Assembly: GCA_964616465.1 (NCBI GenBank)
Contig: CAZTTO010000003.1
Span: forward strand, 128,143 to 192,142
DNA from: JAFLBI01 sp964616465
GTDB lineage: Bacteria > Bacteroidota > Bacteroidia > Chitinophagales > Chitinophagaceae
Direction of reading: 5' to 3'
Length of the DNA: 64,000 nucleotides
The notes beneath the pieces were generated by a model. The model saw only the letters and a list, made by a program, of their open reading frames with translations, made no database searches and was not told the DNA's origin. Within the stretch, counting starts at the first letter, position 1. Each line of letters starts with the position of its first letter. Of this stretch, positions 36,746-46,138 are shown piece after piece. Both the position numbers and the translations under genes were made by a program.

Positions 36746-37411
36746 ATGAAAAAGCTTTTGCTGCCAATTGCATCCCTATTCTTTGTTGGCTCTATCTATT
36801 CCCAGGGCTTTATGGCTGATGCTGTTAATCCAGGTAGTGTTTACAGAGAAACCAAGCTTGAAAATGTTACAGGTAGTCCACTCATGTTTGATACTTGGCA
36901 GCCCGCCAAAGTAAAAATTGCTAAAGGCAAACTCATTACTGGTGTATTGGTGAACTTTGACCTAATCAAACAAAAGCCTATCTATTTTTTTAATGATCAG
37001 TCTTATGAATTCTTAGATGAACTAAGTAGTATTCAGGTGAATTTTGATTCACCCAAGGGTTCCCAACTCTTCACCTCAGGTTTCGCCCATAAAGATTTTT
37101 CGCCCAATACATTTGTAGAGGTCTTAAACGAGGGCAATACCAAACTCCTTAAATGGACAAAAAAAGTAATTATAGAAGAAAGAGGGTATGGAGCCAATGT
37201 TTTGAATAAAATTATTGAGACAGTTACCCAGTATTATATAGCCAAAGGAAATAACGCCACTTTAATTAAGTTAGGGAATGGTGCCTTAGAAGACGCTGTT
37301 GGACCTAAAAATTGGAAGCAAGTACAAGCATATATGAAGCAAGAGGGTTTGAATCCTAAACAAGAAAAGGATATGGCCAAGCTTCTAGCATATAGCAATA
37401 CATTGATGTAA
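36746..37411 (+). CDS. Secreted protein, unknown
   Basis: The 221-residue protein has a signal peptide (MKKLLLPIASLFFVGSIYSQ). The mature part starts GFMADAVNPGSVYRETKLEN and has a strand-rich first half, then a Lys-rich helical end (QEGLNPKQEKDMAKLLAYSN). I do not recognise a family. It lies between two terminators, so it is transcribed as a single gene. Its composition is similar to its neighbours, which argues against recent transfer. Confidence 0.75.
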   Translation: MKKLLLPIASLFFVGSIYSQGFMADAVNPGSVYRETKLENVTGSPLMFDTWQPAKVKIAKGKLITGVLVNFDLIKQKPIYFFNDQSYEFLDELSSIQVNFDSPKGSQLFTSGFAHKDFSPNTFVEVLNEGNTKLLKWTKKVIIEERGYGANVLNKIIETVTQYYIAKGNNATLIKLGNGALEDAVGPKNWKQVQAYMKQEGLNPKQEKDMAKLLAYSNTLM

Positions 37412-37435
37412 TTGATTACTCCTTCGAAAGAATAA

Positions 37436-37470
37436 AAATGCCGCAATGATTCATTGCGGCATTTGATTTT
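37436..37470. terminator. Bidirectional terminator between converging genes
   Basis: A perfect 13-bp stem (arms AAATGCCGCAATG and CATTGCGGCATTT) with a 3-base loop has T tracts on both strands. It serves the secreted-protein gene and the converging thioredoxin-family gene. Confidence 0.9.
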
Positions 37471-37486
37471 TTATCCAATAAGTTGT

Positions 37487-38629
37487 TTACTTCAACACCT
37501 CAGCAAGTTTAGCAGATAATGCTTCACCTCTTAAACTGCTAGCAATAATTTTACCACTTGGATCAACCAATACATTGAAAGGAATGCCATTAAACTGATA
37601 TAATTCAACCATTGGTGTTTCCCATTCTTTTAAATCGCTCACATGTGTCCAGTTAAGTTTGTCTTTTTCAATCGCTTTTAGCCAACTATCACGATCGGCA
37701 TCTAATGATACACCAAGGATGGTGAAATTCTTGTCTTTGAATTGCTGATAAGCAGCTACTACATTTGGATTTTCTTCGCGACAAGGTTTGCACCAACTTG
37801 CCCAAAAATCAACCAATACATATTTGCCTTTTAAGCTACTCAAAGTAATGGTTTTACCACTTGGATCTGGTAAGCTAATCTCTGGTGCAGGTTGGTTCAT
37901 GAGTGCATAGCCGCTATTCGTTGCCGGTGCTTGTGCAGCAGCATCTGGACTTAATACTTTTTTGATATAAGCCAATCCACTGTGTTCTTTAAATTTATCA
38001 GCACTTGCAATTGCAAGACTGCGCAATTCATCTAAAGACATGCTTCTTTGTGCCATGCCAAGTGCATAATAACGAGAGGCCGGACTAGGAGATTGTTGAA
38101 TGAATTGCTTAACCAAAGAGTTCAATCCCTCAATTTGTTTGTCGCGTTGCAACTTTGCAACAGTCAAAATACTATCATTGCTATTTCCTTTTTGTAAGCT
38201 ATCAAGTGCCATAAAGGAAACATATAAAGCAGAGTCTGCTGTTCTATATTTTTCAAACAAATCCTTTAAAGCAACAGAAGCTGGAGAGCCTGTTACTTCA
38301 TAGTTGCGATAATTTTTTATGTCCATCAAAACTTTGATATTATTCTTGTCATTCACTAGAAGAATATCGCGCTGACTTTTCTCTAAAAATATTCGATACA
38401 AACCTTCTTCTCTTGCCATTCCTCTTAGTTCAAACAAACCACTTTCCTTTAAAGTAGCAGAGTCCAAAACAATTGGATTTTTTCCTTCATAAGGTAACTC
38501 TTGTAAATAAATTTTTTCCTTTTCTGCATTCAGAATTTTACCACTGATGATAAATGCGCCATGCTCTTTCTGACGACATCCTACTAAAGAACCAACTGCA
38601 ATGAGCAGCACTAACCAAATTTGTTTCAT
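37487..38629 (-). CDS. TlpA-like thioredoxin-family lipoprotein with DUF4369 domain
   Basis: From ATG 38629 the product has 380 residues; an earlier ATG lies inside gatB and is less likely. A lipobox SLVGCRQ marks it as a lipoprotein. Residues about 25-120 form a DUF4369-type domain (FIISGKILNAEKEKIYLQ), followed by a helical linker and a C-terminal thioredoxin domain with the redox motif FWASWCKPCREENPN. It probably reduces or exchanges disulfides in the periplasm. Its ATG overlaps the gatB TGA in an ATGA, which suggests coupled translation of otherwise unrelated genes. Confidence 0.9.
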   Translation of the reverse strand: MKQIWLVLLIAVGSLVGCRQKEHGAFIISGKILNAEKEKIYLQELPYEGKNPIVLDSATLKESGLFELRGMAREEGLYRIFLEKSQRDILLVNDKNNIKVLMDIKNYRNYEVTGSPASVALKDLFEKYRTADSALYVSFMALDSLQKGNSNDSILTVAKLQRDKQIEGLNSLVKQFIQQSPSPASRYYALGMAQRSMSLDELRSLAIASADKFKEHSGLAYIKKVLSPDAAAQAPATNSGYALMNQPAPEISLPDPSGKTITLSSLKGKYVLVDFWASWCKPCREENPNVVAAYQQFKDKNFTILGVSLDADRDSWLKAIEKDKLNWTHVSDLKEWETPMVELYQFNGIPFNVLVDPSGKIIASSLRGEALSAKLAEVLK

Positions 38630-40065
38630 TTTGTTGATGTTAATTGTTGTTCTAAATATGTGGTTACCCATTTAAGATCGGCTTTACCGCGACTGCGTTT
38701 TTTTACCTCACCAACGAATAAACCTATAAGTCCTTTTTTACCTTTTTTATAAGCCGCTACTTGCTCCGGCATAGCAGCTAATACTTCATTTACCCAAGTT
38801 TCTAACTGTTGCGTGTCTTTTTCTTGTATCCATCCGCCCTCTTCTGCAATTTGTTTAGCCGATTGCTGCGTAGTAACCATTAATGGAAATATCTTTTGCG
38901 CTGCAATAGTAAATGAAACGGTTCCTGATTCAACCAGTTCTATCAGCTCTGCTAGTTGAGCAGGTAGCAGCATGTTTTCGTCTTCTTCATTTTTTTCATT
39001 GCGCCATTGCCGAATGGGTCCTTGCATCCAATTTGCAATAGATTTATAATGGGTACAAATATTTGCCGTTGCTAAGAATAACTGCCACTCTGTTTTATCC
39101 TGTGTTATTTGTTCTGCATCGTACTCACTTAGTTTATAATGAGTTTGAAGGGTGGCAACAATTTCAGAGGGAAGTGCTGTCATAGCAGATTGAATATTAT
39201 TCAATCGCTCTTGAGTTATTCGAATAGGGGGAAGATCAGGATCTGGAAAATATCGATAATCATGCGCTTCCTCTTTTTCACGTGTTGCAAACGTGGTAAA
39301 ATTATTGGCGTTGAAACTCCTCGTTTGTTGCTGAATTTTTTCTCCGCGTTCCAACATTTTCTCCATTCGTTCAATCTCAAATTCAATAGCTTTTTTTACA
39401 AAGCGAATTGAGTTGAGGTTCTTTACTTCCACTTTTGTTCCCAGCTCTTTGGTTCCTGCAACACGCAGAGATATGTTGGCATCGCAACGAAGATTACCTG
39501 CTTCCATATTGCCATCTCCAATACCCAACCATCGAACCATTTTTCTAATTTCAGCAACAACAGCAGCTGCATGATCGGGATGATGAATTACTGGCTCAGT
39601 TACAATTTCTAATAATGCTGTTCCAGCTCTATTCAAATCAATACAGGTAGTATCTTCATATAAATCGTGTATGCTCTTGCCAGCATCGTCTTCTAAATGA
39701 ATTCTGTTGAGCGCAAATGATAGGTTTCCGTCTTCTTGTTTTATTTGGATAGCACCACCAATGCAAATTGGATGCGTATGTTGTGAGGTTTGATAGCCCC
39801 GCGGAAGATCGGGGTAGAAATAATGCTTTCTTGCAAAATAACTTACGGGCGCAATTGCACATCCAAACGCTAAGCCTAGTTGAACAGCCGACTCTACCGC
39901 TTGTTGGTTGATGCGTGGAAGGGTACCCGGATAAGCTAATGAGATTGGACTGACTAAAGTATTTGGTGCAGCACCAAACTGAACGGGGTCGCCACAGAAC
40001 AATTTAGATTGTGTAGCCAGTTGCACATGAATTTCCAGGCCGATCACCGGCTCATAACCTTGCAT
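38626..40065 (-). CDS. gatB: Asp-tRNA(Asn)/Glu-tRNA(Gln) amidotransferase subunit B
   Basis: The 479-residue protein starts MQGYEPVIGLEIHVQLATQSKLFC, the GatB hallmark. It continues with YFARKHYFYPDLPRGYQTSQ, GNMEAGNLRCDANISLR and VEVKNLNSIRFVKKAIEFE, then a C-terminal YqeY-like tail domain (about 330-475). GatB is the kinase/transamidase subunit that turns misacylated Glu-tRNA(Gln) or Asp-tRNA(Asn) into the correct form. GatA and GatC are not adjacent, which is common in Bacteroidota. Confidence 0.96.
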   Translation of the reverse strand: MQGYEPVIGLEIHVQLATQSKLFCGDPVQFGAAPNTLVSPISLAYPGTLPRINQQAVESAVQLGLAFGCAIAPVSYFARKHYFYPDLPRGYQTSQHTHPICIGGAIQIKQEDGNLSFALNRIHLEDDAGKSIHDLYEDTTCIDLNRAGTALLEIVTEPVIHHPDHAAAVVAEIRKMVRWLGIGDGNMEAGNLRCDANISLRVAGTKELGTKVEVKNLNSIRFVKKAIEFEIERMEKMLERGEKIQQQTRSFNANNFTTFATREKEEAHDYRYFPDPDLPPIRITQERLNNIQSAMTALPSEIVATLQTHYKLSEYDAEQITQDKTEWQLFLATANICTHYKSIANWMQGPIRQWRNEKNEEDENMLLPAQLAELIELVESGTVSFTIAAQKIFPLMVTTQQSAKQIAEEGGWIQEKDTQQLETWVNEVLAAMPEQVAAYKKGKKGLIGLFVGEVKKRSRGKADLKWVTTYLEQQLTSTK

Positions 40066-40113
40066 AGTACAAAAATAGCCCTATCGCGTTAAACCCAATG
40101 TGATTAAAGTAAC

Positions 40114-40143
40114 GAAAAAGGTCGCTTCTAAAAAGAAGCGACC
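40114..40143 (-). terminator. Rho-independent terminator of the PDZ protein gene
   Basis: A perfect 10-bp stem (GGTCGCTTCT and AGAAGCGACC) with a 4-base loop is followed, on the minus strand, by five T residues. Confidence 0.88.
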
Positions 40144-40168
40144 GGAGCACTGTTTCAGAGAAACTTGT

Positions 40169-41110
40169 TTATAAGCTTGCTTTTTTAAGCTGCTTGGGGA
40201 GTTTGATATCGGTTTTTTGTTCTTTGCCATTGCGCTTGTACACCACAGCTGCTGATTCACCTTCCTTTAATTCACGAAGTATAGAAAGGGCAGCCTCTAA
40301 ATCGGTGATCGATTTCTTTTGTAAGCTGGTAATGAGATCGCCTTTTTGTAAACCTGCTTTTGCTGCTGGACTTTCAGGCGTAACTTCTAAAACGGCTACA
40401 CCATTGCCATCTTCTGTTTCTTGAATTTGAAGTCCAATTTTTGGGCGGCGTAATTCACGAATGACTTCTACTCGTTCACCAGGTCGTCCAGGCATCATAA
40501 ATTCACCCATACGAGGCATTTCAAAGTCCAAATCGTTGAATTCAAATCGAAATCCTTGCGCAGCGGCTTTTGCCAATTTAGCTTCAAGGGTTTGTTTTTT
40601 ACCATTTCTCTGGATATCAATTTTAACCAGATCTTCAGGCTTGTATTTGCCTATGGCTTCATAAAGCTCTTGACTCGTTGTAACTGCTTTGCCATCGACA
40701 GATAGAATGATGTCTTTTGTTTGGATGCCTGCTTTTTCAGCTGGACTATTTTTAGAAACCTCAGTCACCTCAAGGCCGTTTTCCTTTTTTTCAGATGCAA
40801 CACCCAGGAATGCTTTGTTTGAATTGGCTTCCTGCCAGATTTGTGGCATTGCCGCAATACGTTTTTTACCATTTACTACCATGCTGTCTGCGAACATCAT
40901 AATTCTCCTGCCTCCATCTCCCCGTAAAATTTGGAAGTCTTCATTCATAGTACCATCTATCACCTTTCCATTAATAATGACTTTCTCGCCATCAATCACA
41001 ATGGTTGTTTTCTCCTTTTTAGTGGTTGTGTCTGCCTTTTGTTTGCCCTGGGCAATGCTAGTAATTGACAAAAGCGAGAGTCCTGCGAAAAGCAATAAAG
41101 CATGTTTCAT
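40169..41110 (-). CDS. Secreted protein with two PDZ domains
   Basis: The 313-residue protein has a signal peptide ending TSIAQG, a region with unusual Lys and Met content (about 25-95), and two PDZ domains. The first (about 100-180) has FLGV, SPAEKAGIQTKDIILSVDG; the second (about 223-305) has IGLQIQ, SPAAKAGLQKGDLI. There is no protease domain, so unlike DegP/HtrA it must act by binding peptides or C-termini in the periplasm. It follows alaS on the same strand after about 107 bases. Confidence 0.88.
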   Translation of the reverse strand: MKHALLLFAGLSLLSITSIAQGKQKADTTTKKEKTTIVIDGEKVIINGKVIDGTMNEDFQILRGDGGRRIMMFADSMVVNGKKRIAAMPQIWQEANSNKAFLGVASEKKENGLEVTEVSKNSPAEKAGIQTKDIILSVDGKAVTTSQELYEAIGKYKPEDLVKIDIQRNGKKQTLEAKLAKAAAQGFRFEFNDLDFEMPRMGEFMMPGRPGERVEVIRELRRPKIGLQIQETEDGNGVAVLEVTPESPAAKAGLQKGDLITSLQKKSITDLEAALSILRELKEGESAAVVYKRNGKEQKTDIKLPKQLKKASL

Positions 41111-41217
41111 ATTAAGCTGTTTGTTTATGTACGAAAAGTTTAGTAGATCAAAACTAGGACAATTCTGAAATACGAAACTCTTCGGATTTGTTAAAGTTGG
41201 GTGAAAAGGAGGACAGA

Positions 41218-43866
41218 TTAAAGCTCTTTGAGTTTAGTGAGCAAGGCATCTACTACTCCTGCAAAGCCTTCAAACTTGCTTCCACCAGCAGTTGCAATGG
41301 TTTTTTGTCCGCCCCCACCGCCCTGAATTTTAGCGGCGACTTCTTGTTTGATTAACTGGTTAGCATCTATATGAGCAGCCAAAGCATCGGATAGCGCAAT
41401 AGCTACCCCACATTTTTCGCCCCAATTTGCACCAAGGACTACTAAATCGGCGTGCAAGCGAAGATCGTATGCCAGCTTTTTCAATGCGTCCATTGAGCTC
41501 ACCAACACTTCCTGCGCAATATGGCTGTAAGTTCCATCTTGAATGGTTGATCCAGCAAGTTGATTGGCTAGTTGTTGTAGTTGTGCTGCTTCAAGTTGAG
41601 CGACTTTCTTTTCTAAAGCTTGTTTCTCTTGAATTAGCTTTTCCACTGCTTTTAACGGCTCTTTTGCCTTGAGCAAATTGCCTATTTCTTTTACATGGGT
41701 ATATTGGTTCAACAAGTGTTGAAACGCAGCAGGACCTGTAAGCGCTTCAATTCTTCTGACACCTGCAGCAACTGCTGCTTCTGTTTCAATCACAAATAAG
41801 CCCATCATACCCGTGTGGTTAACATGTGTACCACCGCATAATTCAACAGAATAATTAGGGTCTATGATCACCACACGAACTTTGTCGCCATATTTCTCTC
41901 CAAACAATGCCATAGCACCCATTGCCAGGGCTTCTTCTTTTGGCATTTCACGAATGACTACTGGAATATTTTCTCTGATTTTTTCATTCACTTTTGCTTC
42001 TACTGCACGAATTTCTTCCTCGCTCATTTTGGCAAAATGCGAAAAGTCGAATCGCAAGCCATCTGTATTCACCAACGAACCCTTTTGTGCCACATGCTTA
42101 CCTAATACTTCACGGAGTGCCGCATGCATTAAGTGTGTAGCTGTGTGGTTGTACATAGTCTTCAATCGTCTTTCGGTGTAGATAGCTGCTTTTACAGGAG
42201 CTTGAATATTAGTAGGTAAATTCTCTACAAGGTGAATGATGACTTCATTTTCTTTTTTGGTGTCAATTACCTGAATGATTTCACCATCAAAATTCAACGT
42301 ACCTGTATCACCTGCTTGTCCACCGCCTTCTGGATAAAATGGCGTGGTAGCAAGCACCACTTGGTATAATTCTTTGCCCTTGCTTTTTACTTTACGATAA
42401 CGCTGCACATGTGTGTGCACTAAGATGTCTTCATATCCTACAAATCCCTTACCAGCTTCTTCATGCACCACTATCCAGTCTTCTGTATCAATTGCACTGG
42501 CAGCTCGACTTCGATTTTTTTGTTTTTCTAGTTCTTCATAGAATTTTTGCATATCGACTTCCCAACCTATTTCTCTAGCCATTAACTGAGTTAAGTCAAT
42601 AGGAAAGCCATATGTATCATATAAAATAAAAGCAGAAACACCATCAAATATTTTTGAAGCCTCAATGAATTGCTCTTGGTTCAGCTTAATTCTTTCATTA
42701 AAACTTGCAATTCCTTTTTCCAATGTTCTCAAAAACGCCTCTTCTTCTTCACGAATTACTTTTGCAACAAAATCTTGCTGCGCCAATAATTCTGGGAATA
42801 CTTGCTCGAATTGTGTGGCTATAACGGGTACAAGTTTGTGTAAAAGCGGTTGTTTGTAATTGAGATAAGAATAATAATAGCGAACAGCTCTTCTCAAAAT
42901 TCTACGAATGACATATCCAGCGCCTGTATTAGATGGTAATTGTCCATCTGCAATGGTGAAGCTAATAGCGCGAATATGATCTGCCAACACACGAAAAGCA
43001 ACTGAAGGCTTGGTATCATCGGCTTCATAGCGAACTCCACTGAGCTTTTCAATTTCGTGTATGGTACCAGTAAACACATCGGTATCGTAGTTGCTCTGCT
43101 TTCCTTGAATAACACGCACCAAGCGTTCAAAGCCCATGCCTGTGTCAACGTGTTTTGCAGGTAAGCTAGCCAAAGTTCCATCTTTTAATCGGTTGAACTG
43201 GATGAATACGTTGTTCCAAATTTCAATCACCTGTGGGTGATCTGCGTTTACTAAGGTTTTACCGTCTACTAACTTTCTTTCATCATCGGGTCTGCAATCC
43301 ACATGAATTTCTGTGCAGGGTCCACATGGACCTGTATCACCCATTTCCCAGAAATTATCCTTTTTATTTCCCAATAAAATTCGGTCTTCAGCAATCACTT
43401 TCTTCCACTCGTTGTAAGCCTCCTCATCGCGGGGTAAGCCTTCCTTCTCATCACCTTCAAAAATGGTGACATACAAACGATCGCGATCGAGCTGATACAC
43501 AGTTGTAAGCAATTCCCAACTCCAAGCGATGGCTTCGGCCTTAAAATAACCTTCGCGGGCCATACTTGGGTGACCAAAACTCCAGTTCCCCAACATTTCA
43601 AACATGGTATGGTGATAGGTATCAACCCCCACTTCTTCCAAGTCGTTGTGCTTTCCGCTCACCCTCAAACACTTTTGCGTATCGGCCGCTCTGGCATAAG
43701 GTGGCTTGGTATTTCCTAAGAAATAATCCTTAAACTGGTTCATACCAGCATTGGTAAACAATAAAGTAGGATCATTTTTAACCACAATAGGGGCAGAAGG
43801 AACCACTGTATGCTGTTTGCCAGCAAAAAAATCGAGGAATTTTTGTCGGATGTCTTGACTAGTCAT
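41218..43866 (-). CDS. alaS: Alanine-tRNA ligase
   Basis: From ATG 43866 (MTSQDIRQKFLDFF) the enzyme has 882 residues; earlier in-frame ATGs at 43869 and 43926 are less like the family. It has the class II core with FTNAGMNQFKDYFLG and GDTGPCGPCTEIH, the editing domain with HTATHLMHAAL and VELCGGTHVNHTG (zinc ligands), and the C-Ala oligomerisation domain ending KIQGGGGGQKTIA. It charges tRNA(Ala). It is divergent from the LytM peptidase gene. Confidence 0.97.
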   Translation of the reverse strand: MTSQDIRQKFLDFFAGKQHTVVPSAPIVVKNDPTLLFTNAGMNQFKDYFLGNTKPPYARAADTQKCLRVSGKHNDLEEVGVDTYHHTMFEMLGNWSFGHPSMAREGYFKAEAIAWSWELLTTVYQLDRDRLYVTIFEGDEKEGLPRDEEAYNEWKKVIAEDRILLGNKKDNFWEMGDTGPCGPCTEIHVDCRPDDERKLVDGKTLVNADHPQVIEIWNNVFIQFNRLKDGTLASLPAKHVDTGMGFERLVRVIQGKQSNYDTDVFTGTIHEIEKLSGVRYEADDTKPSVAFRVLADHIRAISFTIADGQLPSNTGAGYVIRRILRRAVRYYYSYLNYKQPLLHKLVPVIATQFEQVFPELLAQQDFVAKVIREEEEAFLRTLEKGIASFNERIKLNQEQFIEASKIFDGVSAFILYDTYGFPIDLTQLMAREIGWEVDMQKFYEELEKQKNRSRAASAIDTEDWIVVHEEAGKGFVGYEDILVHTHVQRYRKVKSKGKELYQVVLATTPFYPEGGGQAGDTGTLNFDGEIIQVIDTKKENEVIIHLVENLPTNIQAPVKAAIYTERRLKTMYNHTATHLMHAALREVLGKHVAQKGSLVNTDGLRFDFSHFAKMSEEEIRAVEAKVNEKIRENIPVVIREMPKEEALAMGAMALFGEKYGDKVRVVIIDPNYSVELCGGTHVNHTGMMGLFVIETEAAVAAGVRRIEALTGPAAFQHLLNQYTHVKEIGNLLKAKEPLKAVEKLIQEKQALEKKVAQLEAAQLQQLANQLAGSTIQDGTYSHIAQEVLVSSMDALKKLAYDLRLHADLVVLGANWGEKCGVAIALSDALAAHIDANQLIKQEVAAKIQGGGGGQKTIATAGGSKFEGFAGVVDALLTKLKEL

Positions 43867-44001
43867 CATAGCACTGAAATTTTGCCTTTCAATCACTTGC
43901 GAAGGGCTATCTTTGAAAGCCCGCAAAAGTAAGCTTTTGTAAGCAGAGGGCCTTTCTTTGCGGGTAAAACTTATACGACATTTCTAGGCAGGAACATTGG
44001 C

Positions 44002-44973
44002 ATGAAGAAAACGAAGTATCATTTTAATACGCAAACCCTTCGGTTTGAAAAAGTACAAACCCCACTCCGTGTGAAGTTGCTGAAGGCCCTTGGCTTTCTT
44101 GCAGCTTCCATAGCTACTGCATTTTTGATTGTTTTTTTTGCTTTTCAATATATTGACTCACCTAAGGAAAAAATTCTGAAGCAGCAGAACGACGATTTGC
44201 GCAATAACTATACGATCCTAAACGAGCGGATCAAGCAATTGGAGTTACAGATGAAGGAATTGGAAACGCGCGATAACAATGTGTATCGTTCCATCTTTGA
44301 AGCACAACCTGTTCCAGATAGTGCTAGGGTTAAGGAAATGCAAGAAAAGCGTGAAGTGAGTCTTGTACAGGCTATGAGCGAATCGGAGCTTATTCAGGGA
44401 ATTGCTGCACAGTTGAATAATCTTTCACTACGCAGTGGATACCAAATGAAAAGCTATGAAGAGATTGAGGATATGGTGAAAAATAAGGAGAAGCTATTGG
44501 CTGCTATTCCTGCTATTCAACCTGTAAGCAACAAGGACTTATCTCGTGTAGCCTCTGGTTTTGGATATAGAATTGATCCGGTATATAAAACGCGTCGCTT
44601 TCATGCTGGACTAGATTTTACAGCTCCTGTTGGAACGCCTATTTATGCTACGGCAGACGGTGTGGTGAAAGAGGCGGGATATAATACTGGCGGTTATGGA
44701 AATAATGTGGTCATAAACCATGGATTTGGTTTCCAAACCCTGTACGCCCATATGTATAAAATTAAAGCGAGGGTTGGACAGAAAGTGAAGCGTGGAGAGG
44801 TGATTGGTTATATTGGAAATACAGGGAAAAGTACAGGTCCACACTTGCATTATGAAGTACACAAAAAAGGTCAGCCTGTAGATCCAATCTATTATTTCTA
44901 TAATGATCTTACGCCTGCTCAGTTTGAGCGAATCACCAAATTGGCGAAAGCAAGCAACCAAAGTTTGGATTAA
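44002..44973 (+). CDS. M23 family (LytM) metallopeptidase, membrane-anchored
   Basis: The 323-residue protein has a cytoplasmic start, one helix (about 27-50), a coiled coil (about 55-90, with NNYTILNERIKQLELQM) and a C-terminal M23 domain (about 185-300). Zinc-site residues occur in RFHAGLDF, LYAHM and GPHLHYEV, so the enzyme should be active, unlike EnvC-type activators. It cuts peptide cross-links in peptidoglycan from the periplasm. The topology and coiled coil are usual for Bacteroidota cell-wall endopeptidases. Confidence 0.93.
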   Translation: MKKTKYHFNTQTLRFEKVQTPLRVKLLKALGFLAASIATAFLIVFFAFQYIDSPKEKILKQQNDDLRNNYTILNERIKQLELQMKELETRDNNVYRSIFEAQPVPDSARVKEMQEKREVSLVQAMSESELIQGIAAQLNNLSLRSGYQMKSYEEIEDMVKNKEKLLAAIPAIQPVSNKDLSRVASGFGYRIDPVYKTRRFHAGLDFTAPVGTPIYATADGVVKEAGYNTGGYGNNVVINHGFGFQTLYAHMYKIKARVGQKVKRGEVIGYIGNTGKSTGPHLHYEVHKKGQPVDPIYYFYNDLTPAQFERITKLAKASNQSLD

Positions 44974-45023
44974 GGGAACAAATCGGCGATTTATTTGTCT
45001 TTGTATTTCTAAACAATTTCCAT

Positions 45024-45254
45024 TTGGAACCGGGAGTTCAAGAATTTTTACTGCGTATAGTTAGAACCCTAAGCTTAGGTCTCCTTTGCTTGGCACTCAA
45101 TTCTACTTTTGGAATAATGTATGGCTATGCATTTGTAGAGGGTAGTTGGGGCTGGGCAAATTTTGCTTATTATGTTTTCTTCTTTGTAAGTTTTGGGTGG
45201 CTCTATTGGTACTTAAGAAAACTTTGGAAGAATCCAATTGAATTTGATCGGTAA
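45024..45254 (+). CDS. Small two-helix membrane protein
   Basis: The 76-residue frame starts with TTG (no earlier ATG fits) and reads MEPGVQEFLLRIVRTLSLG. Two hydrophobic helices lie at about 13-33 and 43-63, ending in a basic tail (RKLWKNPIEFDR). This is a common small Bacteroidota membrane protein type without a known role. It lies 50 bases after the LytM peptidase and may share its transcript. Confidence 0.55.
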   Translation: MEPGVQEFLLRIVRTLSLGLLCLALNSTFGIMYGYAFVEGSWGWANFAYYVFFFVSFGWLYWYLRKLWKNPIEFDR

Positions 45255-45323
45255 CATTTTTTTAGCAGTTTCGTTACATGGCAAACTTGGGCTTTTTATT
45301 ATTTGCCAGTACATTTACGAAAC

Positions 45324-45719
45324 ATGCATCCATTTCAACACATTTGCAAGCGTATAGTCGTTATAGGGACTTTAGTTATTTGGACCATCAAATGGGCTAT
45401 AAGACCTTATGTAGATCTATCTGCTTTCGGTACTTTACTATTGGGTATTGCACCTAATTTATTGGGCAGTTTTTTATTGCCCTTTGGTGCTTTCTGGTTG
45501 TTCAGGAGATTTTTTTGGATGGAAGAAGCTTATCAGGTTAGGCTTACTTGCTTTGCAGGTTGTGTATTAGTAACCATCAACGAATTTTTGCAATTGATTC
45601 CCATATTTGGCCGAACCTTCGATTGGCTTGATTTGCTTTTTTCCTTGGTTGGCACTTGGATGGGCTATCTTAGTTTTATGGCGCTCATGCAAAAACATCG
45701 TCTTGCTACGTATCCTTAA
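45324..45719 (+). CDS. VanZ-like small membrane protein
   Basis: From ATG 45324 the protein has 131 residues with four helices. The stretch INEFLQLIPIFGRTFDWLDL followed by FSLVGTWMGY resembles the VanZ-family core (Glu-x-x-Gln, Arg-x-Phe-Asp, Asp-Leu). VanZ-type proteins are uncharacterised, with links to teicoplanin resistance in enterococci only. Its stop overlaps that of the converging DUF4440 gene within a TTAA. Confidence 0.6.
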   Translation: MHPFQHICKRIVVIGTLVIWTIKWAIRPYVDLSAFGTLLLGIAPNLLGSFLLPFGAFWLFRRFFWMEEAYQVRLTCFAGCVLVTINEFLQLIPIFGRTFDWLDLLFSLVGTWMGYLSFMALMQKHRLATYP

Positions 45720-46138
45720 CTGGAATGATCGGCAACAATAACCCATTGTTTTCCAATCTTCTTCCATACTAGGGTGAAATACCCCCCTGGCTGATCATTT
45801 TTTCTAATGAGTGTCCACTTGCCAAGCATGAGGTAACAGTTCTTTGATAAGGATCTGGTCTCAACAATTTCAAACTTTAATTCTCCCATAGCGTCTTTTG
45901 TGGGATACGATTGTTCATACCTTTTCAAAGTGGCGTTCCAGCCATAGGTGGGTCCGTTTTTGCCAACGAAGAGAAGGCTGTCGCTTTGCCAGTAAGGTTG
46001 CATAAATGCTTGAAGATTGCCATTGTTCCAGGCTGTTTCTTGTTCTTTCATCAGCCGCTTCATAGTTTGAATGGCTTTGTTTTGTCCAAAGCTGACTAGG
46101 CTGAATAAGATGCAAAGGAGGAGGAATAATTTTCTCAT
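45716..46138 (-). CDS. Secreted SnoaL/DUF4440-like protein (NTF2 fold)
   Basis: The 140-residue protein has a signal peptide ending LVSFGQ and a single NTF2-like domain, with MKEQETAWNNGNLQAFMQPYW, LLFVGKNGPTYGW and GYFTLVWKKIGKQWVIVADHSS. The fold can bind small ligands but the catalytic residues vary, so no reaction is assigned. Its ATG overlaps the stop of mnmD by four bases, which implies co-transcription with that tRNA-modification gene. Confidence 0.85.
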   Translation of the reverse strand: MRKLFLLLCILFSLVSFGQNKAIQTMKRLMKEQETAWNNGNLQAFMQPYWQSDSLLFVGKNGPTYGWNATLKRYEQSYPTKDAMGELKFEIVETRSLSKNCYLMLGKWTLIRKNDQPGGYFTLVWKKIGKQWVIVADHSS